From NCBI GenBank assembly GCA_963691815.1, contig OY829651.1:11772417-11836416 (forward strand): 64,000 nt of DNA, in the 5' to 3' direction. Below the pieces are notes generated by a model. It did no database searches. It was given only the letters and a program-made list of their open reading frames with translations, and was not told the origin of the DNA. This document shows, in pieces, positions 11,571 to 23,334 of this stretch. The DNA is from Echiichthys vipera (lineage: Eukaryota > Chordata > Actinopteri > Perciformes > Trachinidae). The translations under genes and the position numbers were made by a program. Within the stretch, counting starts at the first letter, position 1. Each line of letters starts with the position of its first letter.

Positions 11571-13315
11571 CCTTTTGCTTTTCTTTATTGATTGCCTAAA
11601 CTCAACACTTTGTGCAGGTGTTTAATCTTAAAAAATCCTACTAAGATCAGATGGGTTGTGCCCTTTGAGCTACTGGAGAGGTTTTTTTTGTGAAACACTG
11701 GTGCAGGAAACGTTGAGTTTTAATGACGGTAGCTCAACAACACGCAGAAAAAATGACTAACGGAAACTGACAGAATATAGCGAATGAAGACTGAGGATAG
11801 TTATGTAATTTCAGACCATAGCATACATGAAGACCATTTTATTAGAGAGGAAAGCTACAGGTGAAATTTACCCTTTATCAAGACAGCAAATGAAAACGGA
11901 GGAAGCTTTGAGTTTCCGTTAACAGCGAATTATAACGAGAGCAGATGAGAAAACAAGGAGGGCTTTTACTAAATTAGATAATAAAAAATATTAATAAAAG
12001 AGGGGTTATTAGGGATAAAGCCTTTTCTCTTGTCTGTCATGGATAAGGCGTTAATACACCACTTTTAATAAAACTAAATTATATATCTTTGGCCATTTTT
12101 ACGCCTTCATACTTGTTACACACGTCTTGTTTGCCTCTACTTCATACAAAACGCCACTGGCCTGTCCTCGCAATCAGCTCTGCTTGGTTCCTCTTTGCTC
12201 TGCCACTCTATAGCAGATCTGTAACACAGCGGGTGCTCTGCCAGCTTGTTCCTCTAAAGACCCTTCCAAGTCTTTTGTCTAGGATGCAGCTCACAGGCAG
12301 ACACTCGCACTCAAACACACACAAACAAACACACACAACCCAAAAAATCCTCATTAGGTTTATGAGCTGTAACCCTGCTGCATCATAAATAATCCTATCT
12401 CCTCAAAAATATGCAAAAAAGAGCCTGCTAGGTCTAATGGTTCCTTGTTTTTGGGTGCAGCCAGATAAAGAAAGCCTTGTTTAAAAAATAAGAGATAAAA
12501 AATCGAAGCACACTTTGCAGACACGGTATAGAGAGGAATCCTGTATCAGAGGTGGTAAACTGAGAGAGAGCCGTTCTGCTGCCTGACTCTGCTCTTGCCT
12601 CAAACCAAAGTGCACTTATTCTATTTTTTTTCTTTTTTTGCGTGAGCAGAAGCATAAGGGCTCAAGCTGAGTAAAACAATGATTCAAGGTTGCGGGTGAT
12701 AAATGAACGCGTCTGCTCTGATAGCAGAAGGTCATGTGCATCGGCCCCCAGTCTGCGTCTGCCATCTAACACGCAGCAAGGGTGCACTGTTGGCATGGCA
12801 CGACACAACAGCGCTTTTTTTTTTTCAGCTTCAGCAATCGCTACGGGCCAATTTCATTGTTTTGTGTATCAAGCTCGAGGCACGCTTAGGATGGGCTTGG
12901 GCCACAGGCAATTTAGCTTAACTTGTCCAGCAGATGTTGGATTATTATATATTGTTCCGGCTTATAGAATGAAAGCAGAACGAAGTGGGTTGCTTAAAGA
13001 GAGAAGCTTGCTGGTGGAGGAACTTTTCTATTGCTGTTGTAGCAGCAAGGATCAAACCGAAGATGTTTTAGTGGAGAGACATGCGACTCAGAAGGGCACT
13101 GAAAAGCAACAAACAACCACATTAACTTATTAAAAGATTGCAGGTAACAGTTTTTCAATATTTAATTCTGGGTTGTAGGCTTCATTTATCACTGTTGAAA
13201 AGGTTTTTAAGTGATGTGAATTATCTGCATTCATAATGAATGAAAGAATGATGGATGTATAAATAAATAAACCTTCCTCTCTCTGCATGTTCTGCATTTT
13301 GGACTAAAACCTATT
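11571..13315. other. unassigned non-coding stretch
   Basis: No recognised repeat. A frame at 12690-13133 (147 codons) lacks an ATG at its stated beginning, includes a poly-T-derived FFF run and has no family resemblance, so I read it as chance. The short CA-rich patch at about 12310-12345 is minor. Confidence 0.5.
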
Positions 13316-13445
13316 GTGTGCCAGAGCAGAGTTGCAATAATTAGTTGATTCATTCGATCAGTCGATGGACAGAAAATGAATCAGCAACAATTTTGATTAC
13401 AGTTTTGCTGACTTTATTCATTGATATCCATTGATCCAACCTGTC
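13316..13445 (+). mobile_element. hAT-like MITE fragment (family A)
   Basis: Carries GTTGCAATAATTAGTTGATTCATTCGATCAGTCGATGGACAGAAAATGAATCAGCAAC, degenerate but in the order of the family A left end. Only the first hundred or so bases are alignable. Confidence 0.5.
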
Positions 13446-15152
13446 AGATGTGAAGTTTACCTGTTTCAATCCAGGTATGTCATGGCAATGTGGGTATTGT
13501 GTTCAGAACGATGTTTGGCTTGTCTCTGTAACGGATGTCCCCAAGGAACGGTGCTTTAGAGATGTGCTGAAATCTGCCGAATGATCTGAAACGCATCATT
13601 TTCACCACAGACCTGGATTAAAATGCATCCGGCCTACTGTTCTTTGAATAAAAGAAGCGGTTTGAATAAGTCACCCTGGGCTTTTTGGACTATTTTCTGG
13701 CATGTTATAACCAAATCATTAAAACATTAATGAGAGAAATCTTCAGATGAATATAAAATATTTTCATTGTAGTTCTGTACCAGTGAGCATTTATGTCGTG
13801 TCAGGCAGCTGCCTTTATGTTCCTTTGTAATCATATTGAAAGAGAAATGAAAAACTCACACTGAAAAGCATCAAACAAAGCATCTTGTACACACACATCA
13901 AAAAGCTTTTTGCAGAAAATACATTTTTTGATATAGATAGTAAATTTTCCCTCTCTTGTCTCTTCTGTATTGTCAAATATACTTGAGCTCTATCTCCACC
14001 TCTTTTCTCTCGGGTACAGCTCTCTCTGTTTGACAAGTGCTTTACCCCTTGCAGCTTTTCTTCCACAAACAGGTCAGAGGAAGATCAATAATGTGTGTGT
14101 GGATAGGCTCTTATCTCTTTCCAAAGGAGGCCTTATCAGCCCTGCTTAAATAGTGTTTCATGGAAATACCTTGAAACATAATCCTCCTGGAGACGGGAGA
14201 CAAAAGAAAAATGGCCCTCTATCAAAAATATCAAGTGTGCTGATGCAAACACGTTTCACTTATATGTTTGCTGCATATCACACCAATAGAAGCTCAGAAG
14301 AAAAGAAATACTCTCACTCTGGTAAAGAACTGAATGCTTTGTTGGTGCTGATGAATATCCAGAAAGCATGTGTTCATACACAAGAGTGTATTTAACCAGA
14401 AAGCACTTTGAACAACGTGCTGATAAGCTCTGTGTATTTACCGTTGGAGTTTGCCACTATATTTAGTACAGAGTGGAATGAAAGTGCTTATTTTATAGAT
14501 GATATTGGCAACAAACAAAATCAATCACAAGCATCCAAGTCACTTCCAAAAAACAGAGATAAGTACCTATGTTGAGCTTTTAGCAGCACATGCAGCAATT
14601 ACATTGGTAACATTTACACCCATTCTGAAGCGCAGTCAAGCAACTTTATTTTTTTTTAAAGGTTCAATTCCAGTGAAATGCAATCCTGTCAGCTTCTTCA
14701 GCTCGTGCATCATTCATCAAGAATCTGTGTGGCACTCACAATCCGGCCAAGTCTCAAAACAAAGGACGCCACATCTCCCAATATCCTGCTGACAACCCAC
14801 ATAGGCAAGGAGGCCGTCCAGCTCACTGTTCAACGCTTGCACACTGGCCAGCAGGAGGCCTGGCCGAAAAGGATCAAGAGCCTCGACCAGTCTTTATTTC
14901 CTCCAGTCTTTTCTCTGTGCCCCCACTGATGTAGAGATGGACGCAGAGATGGTCTTGCCTGTAGTTGGGATCGTAGCTGGTGCTCTTCGTCTACACCTTT
15001 TCCTCCGTTTACTCCGATTTCTGTGTTGTGTTGCATGTGAGTACAAATAAATACACGTAGAGAAGTAGGCTGTACAATTTATCATACAATGGGTGAAAAC
15101 AGTGTTTTACACACAGATTACAGGCCTTTTTTTGGCATGTTTGTGCATACCA
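13446..15152. other. unassigned non-coding stretch, possible conserved blocks
   Basis: Frames at 13815-14066 (minus), 14153-14395, 14499-14792 and 14678-14929 (plus) overlap without any domain, and none has convincing splice sites. The part at 13960-14160 and 14690-14900 looks single-copy with balanced composition. Nothing further can be supported. Confidence 0.4.
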
Positions 15153-15531
15153 GTATTGAGGCCATCCATCCATCCATCCATCTTCAACCGCTTGTCCCTA
15201 TCGGGGTTGCAGGGGGTCTGGAGCCGATCCCAGCTGATATCGGGCGTGAGGCAGGGTACACCCTGGACAGGACGCCAGTCTATCGCAGAGCACAAAGAGA
15301 CAAACAGAGACAGACAACCAATCACACTCACATTCACACCGACGTGCAATATAGAGTAATCAATTAACCTAACACGTGCATGTCTCTGGACTGTGGGAGG
15401 AAGCTGGAGAACCCGGAGAAAACCCACCCAGACACAGGGAGAAAATGCAAACTCTACAAAGAAGGGCCCCAGCTGGGCTACAGGACAACAGTGCTAACCG
15501 CCACACCACTGTACCGCCCGTATTGAGGCCA
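15153..15531 (-). mobile_element. tRNA-derived SINE with 12-bp target-site duplication, copy 1
   Basis: The element is 15165-15519 and reads 5'->3' on the minus strand. It starts GGGCGGTACAGTGGTGTGG then CGGTTAGCAC, resembling a tRNA-like A-box head (consensus GTGGTGCAGTGGTTAGCAC). It continues through the conserved 'GAGTTTGCATTTTCTCCCTG', 'TCCTCCCACAGTCCAGAGAC', 'TAGACTGGCGTCCTGTCCAG' and 'GCTGGGATCGGCTCCAG' blocks and ends ACAAGCGGTTGAAGATG with a (GATG)n tail. The B-box region is degraded. It is flanked by the direct repeat GTATTGAGGCCA at 15153-15164 and 15520-15531. That is a retrotransposition footprint and fits the tail shared with the LINE at 22 kb. Confidence 0.85.
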
Positions 15532-15867
15532 GCTAAGGTTAAGCTAATGTCCTGTATACTAAGTATAGTCTTTTTATTCCAAAAGACATTAAAGTCAAAG
15601 TCAATGGAGGCAGTGTGTTTCATTAACCGCAGTGCCTTAAAAGCTGCTGAAAACAGTTTTTCATGTCAGAATAATGGTCAGTTACTGAGTTAAGAAGGTT
15701 TTCAAGATTTGAAATCAAAGACACTGGTCCCTTGTCACATCTCTTTACACTATAATACACTGAGGTGAGTCACTCCTCAGCAACTTACAAGTCAGCAGGG
15801 TAACACTTTATTTTGACACTCCTTGTTGAGAACCTATAAGCTGTAGATATATTATTATTAAATTATT
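15532..15867. other. unassigned, with small GGTAACACTTTATTTTGA fragment
   Basis: About 340 bp between two repeats. The phrase at 15799-15817 resembles the edge of a known dispersed fish repeat, but it is too short to call. Confidence 0.4.
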
Positions 15868-16070
15868 TATAGCTGCAACTCATGCTTTTTTTCCTGATCT
15901 ATTAATCAGACAAATGAATCAAATAATAGTTTAATTGTTTGAAACCACAGTGGGAAAATATTTGATGATATAGAATGTAATGTGAAATGTTTAATATGAA
16001 ATAGAGAAAAAATGAGCCTCACATTTGAGAAGCTAAAGCTAAATTTCACAATGAGTTTCCCACACATTTT
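15868..16070 (+). mobile_element. hAT-like MITE fragment (family A)
   Basis: Starts TATAGCTGCAACTCATG and continues with a CTATTAATCAGACAAATGAATCA block, TAATAGTTTAATTGTTTGAAA and an 'AAATGTGAGAAGC'-like 'CACATTTGAGAAGCTAAA' segment. The order matches family A, with considerable decay. Confidence 0.55.
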
Positions 16071-16204
16071 TGAAGTGCATTTAAATTTAATCTTAAATGT
16101 TTATCAACCGTTATAGATTATTTACCATATATTTATTGGTCACATTGTGGTATCAATCCTTCATTATGTTTTTAACACCAGCTACAAATAGATACAGATA
16201 CGAT

Positions 16205-16660
16205 GAAGATGAGAAGATACAGTGTAATTATTGACAACTAAATTAATAAATACTTAACGAGATATCACTCTTTCTGGACACTAAATATGAAGCTAGGACA
16301 ACAAAATCCACCTGCCAGCACCTCTAACGCTCAATAATTAACACATTATGAATTGTGTTAGTTTAATCTGTAAATTCTAAGTGTGAAAATGACAATTTGC
16401 CGTTTTACAAGGGGTGGTTAGCAGTCTGTATTCGCTGTTAGCATTCTTTATCTGCTGGTTGCCTAGCAACTGTTCCCAGCCAAGAAACGGTGAGATACAA
16501 ACCCCCCGTAAATCTGCAAATTAATGTTTTTACACTTTTTAATATTGATGACGACACGATTTTTGCACAGGTTTAACACGGAGGTATAACATTTTAATTA
16601 TTGAGCATTAGAGGCGCTGCCAGGTGGATTTTGTGACCTTTGGACAGAGTTTAAGTCATA
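16205..16660. mobile_element. foldback (long inverted repeat) MITE, family B, copy 1
   Basis: Left arm 16301-16341 and right arm 16594-16634 are inverted copies of 41 bp with three mismatches (left arm begins ACAAAATCCACCTGCCAGCA). More divergent inverted similarity continues inward. The midpoint of the arms, about 16467, falls inside the palindrome GTTGCCTAGCAAC at 16458-16470. Outside the left arm, 'GATGAGAAGATAC...ATATCACTCT...AATATGAAGCTAGGAC' matches the family B head seen at 23.3 and 34.9 kb. The outer right part is missing or replaced. It has no coding capacity and is probably a non-autonomous DNA element. Confidence 0.75.
16458..16470. promoter_or_regulatory. perfect RFX-type X-box palindrome
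   Basis: GTTGCCTAGCAAC is a consensus-quality X-box (GTTGCC-T-AGCAAC), bound by RFX-family winged-helix factors as a dimer. It sits at the centre of the foldback element, so it may be the hairpin loop of the repeat rather than a host enhancer. Binding is inferred only. Confidence 0.45.
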
Positions 16661-16984
16661 ATCGTTAAGAATTGAGATACCTTGGTTCTAGCGGCCCCTT
16701 TGGTGGTAAGATGTAATTGCAGGCCAACCTGTTCATTCAGAGCCCTCCACCTCGTCATGTTTATGGTCACTAGGTGTGTCACAATCTCTTCTCTACTTCC
16801 GGTCCATCCCCTATATGTGTACCCTCTTAAATCCATGCACACACATGTTAATGTTACATTTCTGCTCTTACTACAAGCCTGTCTCAGACGATGGAGAAGT
16901 TCCCGACTTCAGATTACATGTGAACGCAGCATAACCAGCAGTGAAGAGCTCCACCGGCAGACCAACCACTGTCAGCAGCATCAC
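16661..16984. other. unassigned, possibly nested repeat
   Basis: Lies between two pieces of family B. 'TAGCGGCCCCTTTGGTGGTAAG' followed by 'TGTAATTGCAGGCCAACCTG' suggests another dispersed repeat inserted here, but I cannot name it. Confidence 0.35.
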
Positions 16985-17073
16985 TAACATGTTTCTCATC
17001 CAACTTTTTGAAAATGAAAATGAAGAAAATGGTTAAGCATATTTCCCAAAATGTCCAACTATTCCTTTTAAAC
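16985..17073 (-). mobile_element. family B terminal fragment
   Basis: On the minus strand it reads TTTAAAGGAATAGTTGGACATTTTGGGAAATATGC, the family B outer terminus (compare TTTGACGTTTTGGGAAATACGC at 34.86 kb). It may be the displaced right end of the copy at 16.2 kb. Confidence 0.6.
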
Positions 17074-19219
17074 ATGCATGACTGCTCACAACTACATTTT
17101 GGTTGTTTGGGAACACTAAGAAAGTAAAGATTAAATAAAGACAAATAAAATGAACAGCTAAATAAACAACATACTGTATGTTTAGTGTCAGTCAATTGCT
17201 GACTATTCAAATAAAGAACTATGTAATTGCACAATTTTTAAATCACCCTAAGCATTGTTTTCTGCATTATGTATTCTGCAAAAAAGGTTTTCATAACGGT
17301 GCATATCACATATGACAGATATACATATACGATAGATACAGATGCCTGTGATTGGCCAATATCTGCAGATTAAATTGACCGACCAGTAAATTGGTCTAAT
17401 TAACATCATATTATTTATAATGTAAAATGAAGTAATACTAATTTATTACATATAAATGCTTTTTAAGTGTTAACCACCATAGGAATGAGAATATGTCAGC
17501 ATTAGATGTAGATATAGGATGATGTATAATGTACAGTGATTTAATCAGATAACACACTGGAATCCAAAGAAAATCCATATTTAACTCCACAGTATGCGAG
17601 TATAATCTGTTCAATCTTTGTTGCACATCCCTCTGCGTCTCAGGCAACTCTTTGGTGTCCTGTGGCGAGGAAGCTTTGAGTCGGTTAGTTCTTAAACTCT
17701 TTGTTTTAATCTGCAGATCAGTCATTTATCTGATCACATGCGCCCGGAACGCATCTATTTGTATGCAGGACACGGTCTTCTATCTATCTGCGTGCACAAG
17801 GCAGTGCTTTCTGTACACTTTGATATCACTGTTCACAGCAAATGTAGGTTTTCTTTAGATAATTGTTCTGGTGTTTCTGTGTGTAATAATGCTACAGCAC
17901 AGAGTGACAGGAAGGCGACGGAGATGGCGTGCAACACATTTGATGAGTCAGATTTAATTGTCTAATAAATCAAGACTCCCTCTCTTATCTCTGAAACATC
18001 CTGTTCTTTCTAAACTGAGCTTTAAGAAAAGCATATTGTAGCCTAATATTTAAACCATTATTCCTGTCTTGGCTCCTATGTAATAGCTGTAATATCTATA
18101 AGTAGTTATTATTGTGGAGGGAATATAATAAGAGTACTAGTTTTATTTTTATTTTACGTCTTATGAACTCTAATCGGCGTTAGTTGATCAGTTTATGGAG
18201 CTTTAATTGACATGATTTTATGCATGAATTGGACGTTGTATCTTATAATTAATTCTGTTCAAACTAGAAGTAGTTCAATCAATAACTGTATTAGTTGCAC
18301 AATACAATAATAACAATAATGAATGAAAGCACCATAGCCGCTGAGATAGCAGTAGTGTTAGTTATGTTACAATAAAACATGAAATTGATTCCAGCCTCAA
18401 TCCCTCCTAAAGCTCTAAATTCAGGCCAATAGAAGCAATTTTAGAACAGCAATAATTTTACTAGCAGCTACAGTAATAGTAGCATTAGTTGTTGTAGTGG
18501 TTTCTGTTCAGAAGCAGCTCAAAATACCCTTTTGGTGGTAGTAGGAGTCTCTATGGTCGTAAGAATATAGTGCTGGAAGTACAGAACAGAATTAGTTGCA
18601 CAGTTTAGTATCAGTAGTTGCAGGAGGAAATTCAGGTTGATATATTGAGCTGTGATTAGTTAGTGAAACTAATTGTCAGTCATTAAAATGATACGGTATA
18701 ATCACAGACAATCACAACACACAGTGTACATACACAGAAAGGTATTAGTTCAACATTAAATACATTTTTAGGTTTAAGTAGTCTGATCTGTGTCTGCTGA
18801 ACAAATTCACTTCAGTTTTAATATTGACTTAATTCTTCTGCTCTCAGCTGTGGATTGACTGAACCTGCTGTCAGCTGATGTCTCCCTCTACTGACAGAAA
18901 AATATCCTCCTCTCCTAAATTGTTGTATTGAGTCTAACTGAGATTATTTGTTGAATCATCAAATTAATGCAAAGATATTTTGGTCTTTGCTTTTTGACAG
19001 TCTTTTTTCCTACAAAGGTTAAGTGGAAAATATCATACAGGGCAAACATTGTCAAACATTATGAGCCTGAAACACGCTGTTCAATCAGGACAAGTAGTAT
19101 TTGAGCAGTTTTAGTACTGGACATGTAAAATACCTTTTGTTCAGACACTTTATACGCAATTTAATATTCCACTTGGATAAAATATAATTGTTGTTGAGAT
19201 TGTAGCTGTGTTTCATGTG
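17074..19219. other. unassigned AT-rich non-coding stretch
   Basis: No exon. The part at 18290-18660 is rich in AGTAGT/ATTAGTTG/AATAAT motifs and could be an old decayed repeat. The short frames at 17438-17965 are featureless. Confidence 0.45.
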
Positions 19220-21962
19220 AGAACTAATTTAAGTACTCTGGCCCCCTCTTGAGGCTGCACTACATATTTTGGGTACATTGCCCAAAGGACTAAAGCACCA
19301 TCACTCTGTGGGTTTATATATAGCAGGCTGTATGTGCTTTCAACCTAATAGAGCCTTGTATTGCAACATTTCTTCTTAGTATTAATCCCTAATGGAAAAT
19401 GTTCCTCTTTACGGTTTTTACAATATAACTCTTATAGTGTATCTCTAAGTCCTGAATTACAAGGCAATAACAAGTAAAAACTACCAGCGATGAACAGCAG
19501 GGAGGCCACAGTGTTTTGCTGTGTGCAATTATAAAAAAAACCCAATTAGGGAATAAACCATTAAGGGAATACCAACTTGCACTATTTTCTTAATTTTCCT
19601 TTTAAAGTAATACTAGTAACTGGCCATTAACCCACTCGTTTGTGTCCATTTAATGTTACTATTATGTCGTTTTCTGAAATTACATAATCAACGCCAAATG
19701 GGAAAATAAGGCTCCCAAAGAGGCCCACACGTAAAAAATACATAAAGACACTTGAAAGCAGTTGGAAGACTTTCAGCTCAGTATAACAGCGTCATATAAA
19801 TGTCTGCAAAGGGAGACAAGCTTCACTTTTATGTTTTCCTGGCTACTTGTGTGTCGTATAATGTACCTATTGTATATTCATTTTGTGCTACACGTATATG
19901 ACATAAAAGATAATTTAAAGACCAATTCCAGACATATTTAACAAAGTGCTTTCTGTTTTGTGAACAGAGACACAGTGACAGGAGGGCTGACGGGTGACTT
20001 TGTTGAAAACTTAACACAGCAGAATGCACAGATAATAAACATCGCTTAAATCAAAGTGATTACAGGAGACAAAGGACATTTTCATATTTTATGGCCTTCG
20101 TGTTTTATCTGCTTCAAATTGAATAGTACCCGAAAATCAACTTTAGTGTCCAGCTGAGGCCATAAAATCACCAGATACAATAAAAACAAATCAATAAAAA
20201 CTAGGGACGAAATAATTTCTGGTATAATGATAAACCACAGCAGCATTCCCGGCAGTTAGTGTTACTGTCTTAGATTTGAATGATCATTAAAACCTTGTTT
20301 GATTGCTATACTTTGATAAATGTATGGCAGAAAGTCGGCAACAGTCTTCCAGGCGCAGGCACAGCAATATGGGTTTGTTTTGTGTCAGTGAAAACATGTT
20401 GGAAGTCAGGGAAAGCATTTTGACAGCTTTTTCACCTTTCTAAGAGAGTCCAAGTCTAAAAAGTTGTGTTGTTTTTCTACCCCATCTAGGGATGGTAAGC
20501 GAGAACCGATTCCAGTTGAGAACCAGTAACAAATTGGAAGCTGAAATTGGAACAGGAATCATCTGCCACCGAACTTATCAATTCCTTTTTGCAATGCCGC
20601 CATGTTTTTCTGACAGTTTCAAAACAATGACATCAAAATCATGCGACAGAGAAGACAAAATGGTCCAAAGCGTGAAAGAAACAAGCGCCACGCATGCGGG
20701 CTTAGCACCGAAATAAGAAAGAAATCTGTACAAATATTCTCTCATTTCATCTAAACTGTGTTCAGACTCAACATGCAGACATTTTGTGTTTCAGTACTTT
20801 TGTACATTTTCAGCACATAAGAACGCAATAATGCTGATAAACGTGAAAATCTGGTCACTATTATCGTGTATTCATACAGTTTAATCTTTAATAAAAACAT
20901 CACAACAATTGTATAACAAAATGATACAATGTACATATAGTGTACTTCATACATTCAACGTAGTAGAGTGCAGATTAATGCAGTTTGTTCATGTAATGTT
21001 TTGCCCCACGAGCAAACGTTCACTCGTAGATGTTTTTTGTTCGTCAGGGTAACTCTGTAGAGTCGATATACACCTATATATATGTTGATAGATACCTTGG
21101 ATATCTTCACTTCTCTACATTTCAGGGGGGTAATATTGTACTTTTTATCCCTTTTATGTACAAGCTACTACTTGCTATGCTGATTCACATTTCACATACA
21201 AAAAGCTTATATAATATGGTCCATTGCTATACAAGCAAATGGTTCATTTTATTTGGATTTCTTTAAAAATTGTGTTTGTGTCAGAAATGAAGGGGGACAA
21301 GGGCAAAAATTCCCTTAAGAAATCTCATTATAGTTACCAGTTTAGGCGTAATATCCTTAACCTGACAGATGCTTTGTTACACACAACCATCTGAGGAGGA
21401 GTCATTGGAAACTGATTGGGAAAGGGCAGACACTTTCAAAGTGGACAAACCATCTGTCTGTCAAAGTCTCGCCAAAGTCAATCAGGAAAGGAGAGAAACA
21501 TATTTTCCATTGAGAAAAGTCTTCAGTGCCGTGATTATCTCTCAGTGAAGAAAAACTCTTCAGTTCTGATAAAACTGATGCTATTGCAGCGTCTAAGCTA
21601 ACCTCTTTCTTCAGTGGAAGGTAATTTAGTTTTCATTCAATGCAATTTCCGTCTCTAACACACATTCACACAAACAATGTTGTTGATGTGCTTTTTATTT
21701 ACTCATGTTGGCACAAGGTGGTGATTACTGCATGCGATCTCGGATCATTTCACGTTAAACAAAAACTTCAGATGGAGGGTGTGCAGCTTATTTTGATCAT
21801 TTTATGTTCAATAATGTATGCCAGTAAATCTTCCCCTCATGAAACTTTATACAACTAACAATGTATGGTTTTGTTTTTTGCACCATCAGATAGCAGCTGG
21901 AGAATGTAAATTTCATTACATTATTACATTTAATTTATTTAGCTGACAGTTTTAGCCTAAGC
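19220..21962. other. unassigned AT-rich non-coding stretch
   Basis: Contains 'GGCCCCCTCTTGAGGCTGCA' (about 19240), which looks like the edge of a dispersed repeat, and otherwise nothing recognised. The frames at 19829-20029, 20492-20716, 20751-20954, 21030-21266 and 21416-21858 carry no domains. Confidence 0.45.
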
Positions 21963-22446
21963 ATCTTCAACCATTCGTTCCTACCCTCACCTATGGTCAT
22001 GAAAGTTGGGTCATGACCGAAAGAACGAGGTCGCGAGTACAAGCGGCCGCAATGGGTTTTCTCAGGAGGGTGGCTGGAGTCTCCCTTAGAGAGAGGGGGA
22101 GAAGTTCAGCCATCCGTGAGGAACTCGGAGTAGAGCCACTGCTCCTTAGCGTTGAAAGGAGCCAGTTGAGGTGGTTCGGGCATCTGGTAAGGATGCCCCC
22201 TGGGCGCCTCCCTAGGGAGGTGTTCCAGGCACGTCCAGCTGGGAGGAGGCCTCGGGGAAGACCCAGGACTAGGTGGAGAGATTATATCTCCACACTGGCC
22301 TGGGAACGCCTCGGGATCCCCCAGTTAGAGCTGGTTAATGTGGCCCGGGAAAGGGAAGTTTGGGGTCCTGCTAAAGCTGCTGCCCCCACGACCCGACCCC
22401 AGATAAGCGGATGAAGATGAGATGATGAGATGAGATCTTCAACCAT
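21963..22446 (+). mobile_element. 5'-truncated RTE/Rex3-like LINE with 12-bp target-site duplication
   Basis: The element is 21975-22434. It is flanked by the direct repeat ATCTTCAACCAT at 21963-21974 and 22435-22446. It contains only the 3' end of the pol frame, with a stop at 22412-22414, followed at once by a tail of GATGA/GATG units. A very short 3' region of GATG-type repeats and 5' truncation are, as I recall, hallmarks of the teleost Rex3 (RTE clade) elements. Its G+C content is clearly higher than its surroundings, which fits a recent insertion. It lacks endonuclease and reverse-transcriptase domains and cannot move itself. Confidence 0.88.
21977..22414 (+). pseudogene. LINE pol polyprotein, last ~145 residues
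   Basis: The frame is open from the truncation point (VPTLTYGHESWVMTERTR) well upstream of the first Met at 22013. It continues through FLRRVAGVSLRERGRSS, a REELGVEPLLLSVERSQLRW stretch, FGHLVRMPPGRLPREVF, and the basic RPAGRRPRGRPRTRWRDYI block, and ends RPQISG. This is the conserved region C-terminal to the reverse transcriptase in abundant teleost LINE proteins, rich in Arg/Pro and nucleic-acid-binding in character. No frameshift or stop interrupts it. The catalytic FADD-type motif lies upstream and is absent. The LINE family is confident; the Rex3 name less so. Confidence 0.85.
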
Positions 22447-23334
22447 GCGGAGTATGACAGACATCCTGAACTGCTTAAAGTGCTTCATTTAAACACTAAG
22501 CAATAGAGAAAGAGATTTTTTATATTTATAACCATATTTTTGAATTATTTTATTGTAGGAGAATGTTACTGTATTAAGATGCCACAAAACAAAGGCAACG
22601 TAAATATTTTAGGGCGGTCTCCTTTAGAGATCTTAAGCTTCTTCATCTTCTGTATCTTTCTTTCCCAAATAGTCAAGTCCTTCATCATGTCTGCTTTCAA
22701 CTGAGCAGCAACACATGCATTCGGTCTCTCCGTATCTACACAAATATTCAGTTTCAGCACAAAATCATTCAACATTCACCTCAACTTGCCCTGCTAACAA
22801 AGACTTTTGTAAAGAAAACACAGTTAGCAGGAGTGGCTCACTGCTGCTGCGCTGTAAGCATTCCACTTTGAAAAGATAATATTTGCCCCTCGAAAAAAGT
22901 GAGGTCATTTGTAACAGCAGTCGATCTGCAACCGATCACAGCGAAGTTTAACAGCATTCATCACTGTATTCATTTATCATGGCGTACGCTAAAGTGATCC
23001 ATCAACACGCAGATTTGTTTGGCCCACCATTGTTATTTCAGTTGATGACTGAATCAAGGCCTCCTTCAGTTGGCAGATATCTTCTTCTGTGCTGCTGATG
23101 ACTGATTCCTTGACATTGCTCAAAAATGAAATCAGAGTGGGAGAACAGGTTCATTTATAGTGTTTTTACTGCCAAGAAATACAGCTGTGTTTTACTTAAA
23201 TAGAAGCAGATATACCTTGCCATATGATATCTCTCTGGAGAAGGTTTTGGTGCCGTATTCAAACGTCTATTTTGTGTCCACTGACATTACTCTGGTCTCT
23301 TTTTGATGCTTTTAGTAAAGTATAGAAGTGGTCT
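22447..23334. other. unassigned non-coding stretch
   Basis: No repeat or exon recognised. The minus frame at 22566-22775 has no family resemblance. Confidence 0.45.

Noticed and set aside
12690..13133. 147-codon frame as a possible gene
   Set aside because: It starts with a non-ATG codon, includes a poly-T FFF run, has no domain or splice framing and overlaps another frame.
22013..22414. host protein-coding gene (133-codon frame)
   Set aside because: The sequence is the C-terminal part of a LINE pol protein, lies within target-site duplications and has no host gene structure.
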